64,000 nt of DNA from Nostoc sp. FACHB-892 (lineage in GTDB: Bacteria > Cyanobacteriota > Cyanobacteriia > Cyanobacteriales > Nostocaceae): positions 62,001 through 126,000 of the forward strand of contig NZ_JACJTR010000019.1 of assembly GCF_014698795.1 (NCBI RefSeq), given 5' to 3'. Under the pieces are notes generated by a model, which worked only from the letters and a program-made list of their open reading frames with translations, ran no database searches and was not told where the DNA came from. Position 1 is the stretch's first letter; each line of letters opens with the position of its first letter. A program made the translations under genes and the position numbers. Shown here one piece after another: positions 42,901 through 50,799 of this stretch.

Positions 42901-43919
42901 AGAAAAACGGTTTTTTTAGTGGGATTGGCAGCTTGGTGGAAACGGGGACAGTTGGCAATAGTGGTAACATTACTATCGATTCTGGTTCATTCTCGTTACA
43001 AGATGGCGCTAAACTTACTGCCGAAACCCTTGGACAAGGGAATGCAGGCGCAATCAAAGTTAATGCTGCTGATTTTTTCACCATTTCTGGCAAGAGTTCT
43101 AATAACACTGGCTTGTTCGTTAACTCCCAAAGTCCGACGGGTACTGCTGGAGATATTATCGTCACCTCACCTAGAGTTACTTTAGACAACGGTGGCACAC
43201 TCAACGCCCAATCTGCATCGGGTGATGGTGGCGGCATCAACTTACAAACTGATTTACTGCTTATGCGTCGTGGCGCTCAAATTTCCACCACCGCAGGCAC
43301 AGAAAAAGCTGGTGGTAATGGTGGCAATATTAATATTGATGCCCCGTCGGGCTTCATCGTTGCTGTCCCAAGCGAAAATAGCGACATCACTGCTAATGCT
43401 TACACAGGCAGTGGTGGGAGAGTAGATATTCGAGCCATTGGTATCTATGGCATTCAACGCCGCTCTAACCCAACTTTCTTTAGTGATATCACCGCTAGTT
43501 CTGAGTTTGGGGTAAACGGCACTGTAGAACTTAATACGCCGGATATTGACCCTAACAGTGGCTTAGTTAACTTGCCAACTGTACCAGTTGATACCCAAGT
43601 AGCACAGACTTGTCAAGCTGGTGGAAGTTTAGCTAAGAGCAGTTTTACAATCACTGGACGCGGTGGCTTGCCCCCTAATCCAGGCGAAGCTCTTAACGCT
43701 GATGCAGTGCAGGTAGATTTGGTGAGTCTCAATTCAAACGCTGATAACCGCAGTAGCTCATCTGTTACCAGCAAAACAAATACCCCCGCAGCAGAACCCA
43801 TCATAGAAGCTACTGGTTTGACGCTAAACCAAAAAGGAGAAGTCGTCCTGACAGCAAATCTTCCCACCACTACGCCTCATACTCCTTGGTTGAAACCTGC
43901 ATCTTGCAGAGCAAGTTAA
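39903..43919 (+). CDS. TPS-type filamentous haemagglutinin exoprotein 2
   Basis: 1338 residues, closely related to the first TPS protein. The signal peptide ends near STNCAFAQ (residue 30). The TPS domain holds IEGGTPAGGNLFHSFREFSVP and LINPNGIVFGQNAQLNVGGSF. The beta-helix body has more copies of the repeat of about 130 residues than its relative; many copies encode RDRAQL with a HIP1 octamer. Near the middle, a 28-residue segment is exactly duplicated in tandem (42,087-42,254). The C-terminal VAQTCQAGGSLAKSSFTITGRGGLPPNPGEAL is nearly identical to that of protein 1. The translation start again follows AAAGGGGTGC. Extracellular adhesin or fibre; export requires a TpsB not in the window. Confidence 0.92.
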   Translation: MSKINIRWDWFIGIAICGSSIWSTNCAFAQIIPDGTLPNNSTVKLEGNNSIIEGGTPAGGNLFHSFREFSVPINGAALFNNAADIQNIISRVTGGSVSNIDGLIYANGTANLFLINPNGIVFGQNAQLNVGGSFVASTANALQFGSRGFFSATEKNIPSSLLTINPSALLFNQINQNAAIQNNSIAFAGTDPAGFNAFGLRVPNGKSLLLVGGNVSIDGGRLNANGGRVELGGLAQAGSVALGVDGDNLSLIFPENVARASVSLTNQAGVFVTGASGGNIAVNARNLEILGGTVLTAGIGQGLGTPESLAGDITLNATGQIKVAGGSIVRNLVRLGSLGNGGNITIDSDSFSLGDRAQLSASTFGQGNAGNVTVRVKDAVSLADNAYIFSTVEAGGVGKGGNIDIDAATLSLTDGAQLVTGSVSATQPAGRGDAGNVNVKVTGLVDIAGEKNGFTSGISSDVGTGAVGNGGNITIDSGSFSLRDRAQLKASTFGQGNAGNVTVRTRDAVSIADNASILSTVQAGGVGKGGNIDINAATLSLINGAQLQTVTSGASANQPAGRGDAGNVNVNVTGIVDIVGEKNGFFSAIFSTVNTGAVGNGGNITIDSGSFSLRDRAQLSASTLGQGNAGNVTVRTRDAVTLADASIFSTVEAGGVGKGGNIDINAATLSLIDGAQLLTITREASDTQPAGRGDAGNVNVNVTDAVDIGGRKNGSVSAIFSRVEMGTIGNGGNITINSGSFSLRDRAQLSALTLGQGNGGNITIDSGSFSLRDRAQLSASTLGQGNAGNVTVRARDAVSLVDASIFSTVEAGGVGKGGNIDINAATLSLIDGAQLLTITREASANQPAGRGDAGNVNVNVTDAVDIAGEKNGLFSGIFSRVDTGTVGNGGNITIDSGSFSLRDRTQLSVSTAGQGNAGNVTVRARDAVSLADNAYIFSTVNAGGIGKGGNININAATLSLIDGAQLITATREASDTQPAGQGDAGNVNVNVTGIVNIVGEKNGFFSGIGSLVETGTVGNSGNITIDSGSFSLQDGAKLTAETLGQGNAGAIKVNAADFFTISGKSSNNTGLFVNSQSPTGTAGDIIVTSPRVTLDNGGTLNAQSASGDGGGINLQTDLLLMRRGAQISTTAGTEKAGGNGGNINIDAPSGFIVAVPSENSDITANAYTGSGGRVDIRAIGIYGIQRRSNPTFFSDITASSEFGVNGTVELNTPDIDPNSGLVNLPTVPVDTQVAQTCQAGGSLAKSSFTITGRGGLPPNPGEALNADAVQVDLVSLNSNADNRSSSSVTSKTNTPAAEPIIEATGLTLNQKGEVVLTANLPTTTPHTPWLKPASCRAS
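42087..42254 (+). repeat. 84-bp tandem duplication within TPS gene 2
   Basis: Two adjacent 84-bp units, 42,087-42,170 and 42,171-42,254, encode nearly the same 28 residues (beginning GNGGNITI and ending TLGQ). They differ at a few bases (for example N to D and L to S changes). The duplication keeps frame and adds about one beta-helix turn. Confidence 0.88.
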
Positions 43920-44039
43920 TATTAGAGAAATGAAGGCTGACAAGAGAAACTTAAACGCAGGGTTAGAAGAACTTCTGCGGTTATTCCGTAATCAAAAAAG
44001 TTTGTGAAGCATAGTTCCAGGCATTAAGGAAACAATATC

Positions 44040-44657
44040 ATGTTTCAACCTTTAGTTGAGCCGATAACCTTTGAAGAGTTTATAGAGTGGAAACCAGAAA
44101 ATGGCAGATATGAATTACATAAAGGAGTCATAGTTGAAATGCAACCAACAGGCGACCATGAGTTGGTCAGGGCATTTTTGATTAGAGAACTTAACTTTGA
44201 AATTCGCAGATTCAATCTAGCTTATTCAATCCCTAGCCAAGCGTTAGTTAAAGCAGTAGATAAAAAATCCGGTTATATTCCTGATGTCTTAGTATTGAAC
44301 CTGACTAATTTAGCGAATGAACCATTTTGGAAAAATTCATCTACTGTTTCTCAGGCAGAATCAATTCCATTAATAGTGGAAGTGGTCAGTACCAACTGGC
44401 GTGATGACTATTTTCTCAAATTTGGTGAGTACGAAGAAATGGGGCTTTCTGAATATTGGATTGTTGACTATGCTGCTCTAGGTGGAAAGCGGTTTATTGG
44501 GAATCCTAAACAGCCGGCGGTATCAGTTTACACTCTAGTGGAAGGAGAGTATCAAATTACTCAGTTCCGAGGAAATGACCGGATTGAATCACTTACTTTT
44601 CCAGAGTTAAATTTAACTGCTGAACAAGTTTTTCAAGCCGCTTTGGGAGAAGCTTAA
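44040..44657 (+). CDS. Uma2 family protein (PD-(D/E)xK nuclease fold)
   Basis: 205 residues. Members of the very abundant cyanobacterial Uma2 family have a restriction-endonuclease-like fold; the acidic residues and Lys lie in YIPDVLVLN, IPLIVEVVS and FLKFGEYEEMGLSEYWIVD, all recognisable here. The N-terminal ENGRYELHKGVIVEM and C-terminal FPELNLTAEQVF are also typical. Biological role unknown; some spread with mobile DNA. The start ATG 44,040 is preceded by AAGGAAAC. It follows the TPS gene by 120 bp and is probably an independent insertion. Confidence 0.85.
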   Translation: MFQPLVEPITFEEFIEWKPENGRYELHKGVIVEMQPTGDHELVRAFLIRELNFEIRRFNLAYSIPSQALVKAVDKKSGYIPDVLVLNLTNLANEPFWKNSSTVSQAESIPLIVEVVSTNWRDDYFLKFGEYEEMGLSEYWIVDYAALGGKRFIGNPKQPAVSVYTLVEGEYQITQFRGNDRIESLTFPELNLTAEQVFQAALGEA

Positions 44658-45069
44658 CCAAAAACATATACTTTCAAAGGAAACTCTGCAATTTTTAGAT
44701 TAACTTTTTATATAAAGCATATTGCATCAACTTACAATGCGATTGTATTGGGTGACAATGCCATTGCATCGCCTGACAATTCGATTGTTTTGACTGACAA
44801 TGTGATTGTATTGGGTGACAATGCCATTGTATTGACTAACAACGTTATTGCATCGCCTAACAATGCCATTGCATCGGCTTACATAATTTACAGCAGTTTT
44901 CTATGTTTTTAGACCACACTCTTAATTCCTCTGTGCGTCTGGAGTGGCTTTACGTGAGATAAAAAAGATGTGGTACAACATTTACCCGAAAAATAGCTGT
45001 AAAAGCCTCCTGTTAGCTTTAGAGTTGTAATGGGTATATTAAATGTATACTTTATTACGGGATATATAT
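44658..45069. other. Intergenic region, mostly occupied by a 21-bp repeat array
   Basis: About 410 bp; the 21-bp array listed at 44,729 fills the first part. The remainder to 45,069 holds no recognised gene and should contain the promoter of the small protein gene at 45,070. Confidence 0.5.
44729..44875. repeat. Tandem array of seven 21-bp palindromic units, family B
   Basis: Seven 21-bp units of the same family as the array at 39,585, with core ACAAT-NNN-ATTG(T/C). The central triplets (GCG, GCC, TCG, GTG, GCC, GTT, GCC) no longer alternate strictly and some cores have one mismatch. A partial unit follows to about 44,892. Confidence 0.9.
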
Positions 45070-45444
45070 ATGGCTACCCAAGATACAACACGCCGTTTGC
45101 CTCCTCAATCAATTAGTCAAGATATTACTTCATTGCACGGTTTTCAAACCATCAGCACATACAATACAAGCCGTGCTGATGCCTCTGCTGCAAACCTACA
45201 CCAAGCTTATCAAACTATGTTGAGTTTTCAACAAGCCGAAATCGAGAAACTAACTTTATACCGTGCTGCGGCTGATGCTGCGCGATTAGCAGAATGGGAA
45301 TTTCACAATGCTGTATTAGCTATGAAAGAAGTTGTGCGCGGGCAATATGGGTCAGACAGCGATCAAGCTCAAGCAGTTGGACTAAAGAAAAAATCAGAGC
45401 GCAAGCGTTCTAACCGTAAAAAGTCAGTTGCGGTTGCAAGTTAA
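45070..45444 (+). CDS. Small protein of unknown function
   Basis: 124 residues from ATG 45,070 (MATQDTTRRLPPQS); an ATG at 45,043 would add nine residues. The middle (about 40-100) is helical and Ala/Gln-rich (ANLHQAYQTMLSFQQAEIEKLTLYRAAADAARLAEWEFHNAVLAMKEVV) with likely coiled-coil character, and the C-terminus is strongly basic (KKKSERKRSNRKK). No signal, no membrane segment. I do not recognise it; the basic tail might bind nucleic acid or the cell surface. It stands alone and is separated from the next gene by a MITE-like palindrome. Confidence 0.6.
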   Translation: MATQDTTRRLPPQSISQDITSLHGFQTISTYNTSRADASAANLHQAYQTMLSFQQAEIEKLTLYRAAADAARLAEWEFHNAVLAMKEVVRGQYGSDSDQAQAVGLKKKSERKRSNRKKSVAVAS

Positions 45445-45520
45445 CGGGACTTAACCATTGAGTAAGTGTAGAGCATCGCTAACTTTTCTCCAAAAGCGAT
45501 CGCTCTTCACTGTTAATTCT

Positions 45521-45593
45521 GGCGTTGCATAGTTGCAAGACAACTGCCGTGCAAAGGAAACTCTATAAAATCATCCCACATTTATGCAACGCC
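45521..45593. mobile_element. 73-bp MITE-like element
   Basis: Perfect 11-bp terminal inverted repeats GGCGTTGCATA (45,521-45,531) and TATGCAACGCC (45,583-45,593) enclose 51 bp with no coding capacity. TTAATTCT at the left and CTAATTC at the right may be relics of a target duplication. The right arm abuts the stop codon of the DUF928 gene. Similar termini occur in insertion sequences of cyanobacteria, so it may be a deletion derivative; it could also act as a terminator. Confidence 0.6.
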
Positions 45594-46364
45594 CTAATTC
45601 TCAAGATTGCAGCACTCTACTTTTGGTTCAATTGCAAAGTCATTCAAACCCACAGCTTTCAACAGCGCCGTCCAAGAAGTATCTTGCGAATTGGTGCGAC
45701 GCAATTCACTAGCAGCACTCAGCGCTTCATACCAAATACCATTAGCCGCATAAAGATTTACTTGCTGGCTTGGTGTTGCTTTTTCCAATTGAGTTTTCAA
45801 AGCAGGTTTTAGTTGCTCCCGTTTTACATAGCCTTCAACATTAGCAATAATTTGGTTATCCTTCTGACAGTAAATGTTAAGATACCATCGGTATTGCTTG
45901 CCAATCTCTAAAGGTGCTGCTTTTGATGGCAAGCGAAGGTTTACTATTCCTGGTGTCCCCGATAAAGAAGTTTTGTAAATAGTCTGATCTCCTGCTTCAT
46001 CTTCTAGCACAAACTCTCCAGATGCAAAGTCGGATGAATAAGGAATATAAAATAAGAAACTAGGATGCTCTCTGATCGTTGTTCCAAACACCAATTCTGA
46101 GTTTGAATAAACAGGTACTAAAGCTGTGAGCCGTTTTTGAGAAGAAGTCAGAGGCTTATTTATATCCTGACCACAGCCACGACTACCTGCCTCTCCTCGC
46201 TTACCTGGTTCCCCGATGTCTTTTGGTGGAGGCGGTGCAGCAAAAATTAATGATGGGTTTAATTCTCCATTAGGATTTGCAGTCTGTGCTTGCACATCTA
46301 TAGAGCTAAGGAATGTTAAACTAACGGCGAGGAAAATTTGAATCTTTTGCATAGGGAGTTTCAT
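45594..46364 (-). CDS. DUF928 family exported protein (left arm)
   Basis: 256 residues. A signal peptide (IQIFLAVSLTFLSSIDVQAQ) is followed by a Pro/Gly-rich linker (APPPPKDIGEPGKRGEAGSRGCG). The DUF928 domain is recognisable by LTALVPVYSNSELVFGTTIREHPSFLFYIPYSS, EFVLEDEAGDQTIYKTSLSGTPGIVNLRLPS, IGKQYRWYLNIYC and YAANGIWYEALSAASELRR. It is probably periplasmic. It is the last gene of a tight operon with a CHAT-CHASE2 gene 27 bp upstream. Its paralogue is at 54,779 in the mirror arm. No biochemical function is known to me; the location suggests a partner for the CHASE2 sensor outside the membrane. Confidence 0.88.
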   Translation of the reverse strand: MKLPMQKIQIFLAVSLTFLSSIDVQAQTANPNGELNPSLIFAAPPPPKDIGEPGKRGEAGSRGCGQDINKPLTSSQKRLTALVPVYSNSELVFGTTIREHPSFLFYIPYSSDFASGEFVLEDEAGDQTIYKTSLSGTPGIVNLRLPSKAAPLEIGKQYRWYLNIYCQKDNQIIANVEGYVKREQLKPALKTQLEKATPSQQVNLYAANGIWYEALSAASELRRTNSQDTSWTALLKAVGLNDFAIEPKVECCNLEN

Positions 46365-46391
46365 CTTTTTTTATACCTCAAGCTGTAGAAA

Positions 46392-48728
46392 TTACTTGTC
46401 GCTGCTTTGTTGTGACAATAGGTAAATTGCCACTGTGCCGCCACTAGTTACTAAAACTAAAGCTGACGGAACTAGCGGAACCCAAATCCCTTGGTAAAAA
46501 AGAATTAAGCAAAAAACGTATAAAACTCCAAGTACACCTCCTCCTGCTAGTACTAAATATAGTCTTGAGCGATCGCTTAGTGCGATCGCCACTGATCCGG
46601 CTACGGCAAACGCACCTCCAACCACTGACCAACTCCAAACCCACAAAACTTCGCCCCAAACGGGCAAAACAGATATCAAAGATCGCCCATCCATAACCGC
46701 ACTCACCAGTTGACTGACCATTTGTGCTTGCAAAACCACCCCTGGTATTTCTTCGGAAAAACCTTGCCTAGTCATATAGGGGGTAGGGCTATAATCACGA
46801 AAGCTTTGGGCAGTAGTACCAATGAGAACAATTCTGTCTTTAACTTGTTCAGGGTTGACTTTACCCCTAAGAACATCTGTGAGTGTGACTTTAGGAGCAA
46901 TTTCTCCAGGAGAACCTTGGAAAGATCGGTAATTGAGCAATATTTGGTAACCGCCTGTATCCGCTTGTTGATAGCCACCCATCTGAGGCTGCAACCGCTT
47001 AAAAACAACCTTGCCTAACTGTAAATCCCCAGAATCAGTGTATTTGGCAGAAATCCCTTCTGCCTGCAAGTAGTGGAATGCCAGTTGGGCATTAAGGGCG
47101 TAGCGTGCAGTACAAGGGGAGGTTACGTCTGCTGGTTGCATTGCCAATAAATGACGACGTAGAACGCGGTCTGGATCTGGAACAATATCACTAAATCCTT
47201 GGCGTTCTAGCGGAACCCCCAAAGGAGGGGAAATTCCCGGACGGTCTTTTGTAACTTCTTGAACTTTGCAAATTGCAAAAAGCTTGTCATCTGTTTTTAA
47301 CCTACTTGCCAAAGAAGCTTGGTTGCCTTGTGATGACTGATCGTGATAAATATCCAAACCAATGGCTTTGGGTTGGAACTGTGCAAGTTTTTCTAAAAGC
47401 CTAGCTAGTGCTAGCTCCGATAGCGATCCTCTTCTTTCCTTTTGTTCTGGTAACTGAAAATCTTCTTCGGTAACAGTGACTATTAACAGGCGCGGATCTT
47501 GCTTTTCTTGAGGACGCGATCGCATTAATTGATCGTAAGCTTGTAACTCCCATGTTTGCAATCTTCCCATTTGCCGGACTCCTAACACGCTGATGGTAAG
47601 CATCACGCTCATTAGCAATCCCCTGATCAGTAGGCGGCTGTTAGATTTAATTCGGGGCTTTGGCCAAGTTATCGGCGTAGCAGCAGGATTTTCACAAATC
47701 ATCGGCAGCCAACTTGCCCCTGGAAATTTGTCCTCTAATCCTTGTAGTTTTTCTCTGGCAGTGCGAACTGCAACATATAAAGATGCGCCTGAAGAAAAAG
47801 CTGCCAGAAAATGCCTTAAAAATGCTTGCGCCACCAGATCAGGCACAGGTTCCCGCATGACAATGATTTGGGGAATATGTAAATCTTGTAGTTCTCGCGC
47901 TAATCCCAATCCATCACAAGAGTTGAAAATCGCCAACTGTAACCCATTGGTGACAGCATTTGCCAGGGCATATTTCAAGTCTGCAATTGTTAAACTATCT
48001 TTGTCATTGATATAGATGCGACCGGTTTCACCCTCGCTTTTACTATGACCAGCAAAAAATAAAATGTTCCAAGGTTGGTTCCACAGCTCATCGTTGATCT
48101 GATTACGTTGAGGCTGTGTCAAAAAGGTTGTGGCAGCATTGGGCAATTTTTTTAATAATTCGCAGTCTTTGTCTACATCAATACCAGATGTATTGCCCAA
48201 AATCGCCAATATTTTTATTTTATGTCTGTAGGTCGATGTCTGCGATACAGTTACTTGTTCTGACTCTGGAATACTCAAAGCTATTTCGGCTTTGAGGTAA
48301 TCGTCCTCAACCAAATCCCATATATGCCAAGGAAGTTTCTGTAGCTGCATAGAGTAAGTGCGAATCAGCACTCGCACCTCATCATCGGGCTTTACGTGTA
48401 TAGACAATTTTTCCCGAATCCGACAAAATGACTCTGACTTTAGCCAGTGATTTAAGTGCGATCGCAATTCACAAGCTTTATTTTGACAGTCATCACGCCG
48501 CTGGGTAATAGAACCATCGTAAATAATTGTTTTGGCTTTGATGCGGCCATTTCCTAAACTACAATAAGTTGACCGCCACTCGTCAATTGCTTTAGCTATT
48601 TCTAGATTGGGAGGTAAATAACCAAAGGTTTCTATGTTGGGGCGTTTGCCATCTTCTCCAATTTCCAGTGTCACCCGCACCCCTAACTCCAAATCGCCAT
48701 CTAGCTTCAGAACAACTAACTTTCCCAT
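46392..48728 (-). CDS. CHAT-CHASE2 membrane protease-sensor (left arm)
   Basis: 778 residues from the ATG 48,728 (MGKLVVLKLDG), matching the start of its paralogue; an ATG nine bases upstream is possible. An N-terminal domain of about 160 residues (LPWHIWDL, AEIALS) leads into a CHAT domain with His228 in FFAGHS and Cys271 in FNSCDG, the caspase/separase-like pair. A membrane helix near 366-386 leads to a CHASE2 domain (about 390-680; YDQLMRSRPQEKQDPRLLIVTVTEEDF, AIGLDIYHD, DRIVLIGTT), then three membrane helices. The protease domain should lie in the cytoplasm and the sensor outside. It is 26 bp after the DUF1822 gene. Confidence 0.9.
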   Translation of the reverse strand: MGKLVVLKLDGDLELGVRVTLEIGEDGKRPNIETFGYLPPNLEIAKAIDEWRSTYCSLGNGRIKAKTIIYDGSITQRRDDCQNKACELRSHLNHWLKSESFCRIREKLSIHVKPDDEVRVLIRTYSMQLQKLPWHIWDLVEDDYLKAEIALSIPESEQVTVSQTSTYRHKIKILAILGNTSGIDVDKDCELLKKLPNAATTFLTQPQRNQINDELWNQPWNILFFAGHSKSEGETGRIYINDKDSLTIADLKYALANAVTNGLQLAIFNSCDGLGLARELQDLHIPQIIVMREPVPDLVAQAFLRHFLAAFSSGASLYVAVRTAREKLQGLEDKFPGASWLPMICENPAATPITWPKPRIKSNSRLLIRGLLMSVMLTISVLGVRQMGRLQTWELQAYDQLMRSRPQEKQDPRLLIVTVTEEDFQLPEQKERRGSLSELALARLLEKLAQFQPKAIGLDIYHDQSSQGNQASLASRLKTDDKLFAICKVQEVTKDRPGISPPLGVPLERQGFSDIVPDPDRVLRRHLLAMQPADVTSPCTARYALNAQLAFHYLQAEGISAKYTDSGDLQLGKVVFKRLQPQMGGYQQADTGGYQILLNYRSFQGSPGEIAPKVTLTDVLRGKVNPEQVKDRIVLIGTTAQSFRDYSPTPYMTRQGFSEEIPGVVLQAQMVSQLVSAVMDGRSLISVLPVWGEVLWVWSWSVVGGAFAVAGSVAIALSDRSRLYLVLAGGGVLGVLYVFCLILFYQGIWVPLVPSALVLVTSGGTVAIYLLSQQSSDK

Positions 48729-48754
48729 TTGCAGCACCCCTATTGTTTTTCGCT

Positions 48755-49729
48755 TCAGATGAGAAAACTTTCTATAACGCTAATATCCCCTAATACCAAT
48801 TTAATACTGAAACGTTCTCCCACATCGCCACTAAACTGCAATTGAATATTCTTGTTAGAGCTTCTAGTTTGCGCTTCCATAATAGATTTTTCCTCTGCTT
48901 CTTCAAAATCAAGCACCATCAGTTGGAGATTTGGTGGCAGATAACTTTCTTGGGATGTAGGATGCACCTCTACGATAATGTTTATTTCCTGCTCCTTCTC
49001 TTGAATGAAAGCAACTACTAGAATTACGCCTAGAATGGTTTCTGTTTTTCCTAAATCAATCAGCTTACCCCTGCTAATAAAAGAATTATTAGCTCCTCTT
49101 AGACTCCAATCTAGATTAGCTTTTTGATTATCAAAAAGAGTTTCAATTTCGTGCCAACCATCCTCAAAAATATTCTCTAACCATTGCTTTAATTGAACTA
49201 AAGTTTTATTAGAAGTGAGCGGTTGAGAAGTTAACTCAGCTTCTCTCACTTGAGTAAGTTCTTCTAAATACTCCAGTAGATTGTCTAAAGGCTGCAATTG
49301 ATTAATTGGGAACAAATCAGTTTGCACCTGCCTGACAAATCCCAGCAGCGTCGCTTCTCGAAATGATTTTCTTATCTGCACAGCTACATAGCCAATTCGA
49401 TTTGACTGTACTTCAGGTGGTACGTAAACCAATTGTGCATCTTCCAACACTGGGCGGCATTCTAACGATCCCAAGTTTTTTAGCGACAAATCAGCTACAT
49501 CCATAAGTGTCTGCTGTACAGGGTTCCAACTCTCGCTCTTGTCTAAGTCTGTCTCAAATCCCATGTATTGTAGATAAGAGTTTACGAAAGACACAGACAA
49601 AGTATTGAGATGAACTTGTTCAGCTTTTTTTTGCGTGACTTGTTGCCTACATAACTTTTCTGCTCGATGTCTTCCATCTGGCGGTATAGGCCCTGTAAAT
49701 GTTGTTAAAGTATCTGCAATTCTGTCCAT
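48755..49729 (-). CDS. DUF1822 family protein (left arm)
   Basis: 324 residues, soluble. The family block is AEQVHLNTLSVSFVNSYLQYMGFETDLDKSESWNPVQQTLMDVADLSLKNLGSLECRPV, then VPPEVQSNRIGYVAVQI, TLLGFV and LDNLLEYLEEL. The C-terminus is beta-rich and ends IQLQFSGDVGERFSIKLVLGDISVIESFLI, nearly the same as in the right-arm paralogue. It lies 34 bp after the sigma-factor gene and 26 bp before the CHAT-CHASE2 gene. DUF1822 is cyanobacterial and often beside CHAT proteins. I know of no activity; an adaptor or sigma regulator is only an inference from the gene order. Confidence 0.88.
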   Translation of the reverse strand: MDRIADTLTTFTGPIPPDGRHRAEKLCRQQVTQKKAEQVHLNTLSVSFVNSYLQYMGFETDLDKSESWNPVQQTLMDVADLSLKNLGSLECRPVLEDAQLVYVPPEVQSNRIGYVAVQIRKSFREATLLGFVRQVQTDLFPINQLQPLDNLLEYLEELTQVREAELTSQPLTSNKTLVQLKQWLENIFEDGWHEIETLFDNQKANLDWSLRGANNSFISRGKLIDLGKTETILGVILVVAFIQEKEQEINIIVEVHPTSQESYLPPNLQLMVLDFEEAEEKSIMEAQTRSSNKNIQLQFSGDVGERFSIKLVLGDISVIESFLI

Positions 49730-49763
49730 ATTTTTTGACCAGATGCTTAAATTTTAGGAAGTA

Positions 49764-50408
49764 TTAAATACATAAATATTCTTGAAGTTTATCAGTAAAC
49801 TTTTTCAGACATCGTTGGTAAAAACTATGTAAAGATGTGATTCCAATGCCCCATTCTGCCGAAATATCTTTCCAAGAAATTCCCAAACATCTTCTTTTAG
49901 CTATAGCTTGAAAATTTGCTTCTGGATGACCTTTTATGTGTTCTTTGCAAAAAATCAAATCCGGGTCAGATTCTATACATTCTATTATTTGTTCAGATAA
50001 AGACATAGATTTAGATTCAGGTGATGGTATATTTTCCAGATGAGAGTCTTCGAGATTTATTTCATTTGCTTTACCGATAACTTTGGGGATAGCTTCTGGA
50101 AAAAAGCGTTTACTTAATAGCATATTTACCCAGGTTATAACTTCACCGCGTTCTGGATCATACTTATTAATATTGTCATCTTGACAAAGATATAAAAATA
50201 GATTTTGTACTGCTTCATCATAAATATCTTCATAAATTAGTTGAAATTGGCCCCTATAAGGATGAACAAGCCTACCCGACTGCCAAATTGCATTCATCAG
50301 CCGTGTTAAAGCTACCCGCCGTTCTTTGGCCGCGTTTGGGTGTTGCTGGGCTTTGAGCGCTAATTCTTTAAGTTGTACATCTAGTTGTTTTCTCCAGTCG
50401 TTAGTCAT
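49764..50408 (-). CDS. Sigma-70-family-like factor
   Basis: 214 residues from ATG 50,408 (MTNDWRKQLDVQL). The frame stays open upstream to 50,492, but those codons lack the look of the family. Region-2-like sequence is visible (RLMNAIWQSGRLVHPYRGQFQLIYEDIYDEAVQNLFLYLCQDDNINKYDPERGEVITWVNMLL), with the FDPExGxxxTWVN pattern of DNA melting/core binding. A region-4-like helix-turn-helix closes it (FQAIAKRRCLGISWKDISAEWGIGITSLHSFYQRCLKKF). It opens the left-arm operon. The mirror arm has no counterpart. It presumably directs RNA polymerase to a small regulon, perhaps both arms. Confidence 0.75.
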   Translation of the reverse strand: MTNDWRKQLDVQLKELALKAQQHPNAAKERRVALTRLMNAIWQSGRLVHPYRGQFQLIYEDIYDEAVQNLFLYLCQDDNINKYDPERGEVITWVNMLLSKRFFPEAIPKVIGKANEINLEDSHLENIPSPESKSMSLSEQIIECIESDPDLIFCKEHIKGHPEANFQAIAKRRCLGISWKDISAEWGIGITSLHSFYQRCLKKFTDKLQEYLCI

Positions 50409-50492
50409 AAAAGACCTCGAATTCAAACGCACCAACTTGCGAATCTGTATATATCTCATGTATGGATTGCGATTTTTACACAAACTAGCCAT

Positions 50493-50799
50493 AATCTTTA
50501 CAAAACTTTTCGCTCAGAAATTAAACAAATTGTGTGAGAAAATGTCTAAATTTTTTATACACCGAACCCTTAGAGATCCCCCCACCCTCCCCTTAAAAAG
50601 CAGGCAAAAACTCTCAAAGTCCCCTTTCTTCAGGTAAATTTAGGAGGATCTCAAAACTTAGGAGGCTAAACGAGTAGTTTGAAAATACGCCCTAACCCCT
50701 TCTGTTTCTCGAATAATCATTCTCTATTTTGTGGCATAAATTTAGTAAATGCGGGTGATATGTATATAGCAGCATTGATCGATCACTAGAAATTAACTT
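50493..50799. promoter_or_regulatory. Divergent control region of the mirror-image CHAT modules
   Basis: 307 bp between the left-arm sigma gene and the right-arm DUF1822 gene, so it must contain promoters for both. It includes an interspersed piece with imperfect inverted ends (GAGATCC near 50,572 and GGATCTC near 50,646) around a C-rich/purine-rich middle. No promoter consensus can be assigned with confidence. Confidence 0.5.

Noticed and set aside
43930..44007. 25-codon frame MKADKRNLNAGLEELLRLFRNQKSL after TPS gene 2
   Set aside because: Too short and without support to call; kept only as a remark.
39585..44875. The 21-bp arrays as CRISPR arrays
   Set aside because: Units are contiguous without unique spacers, and no cas gene is nearby.
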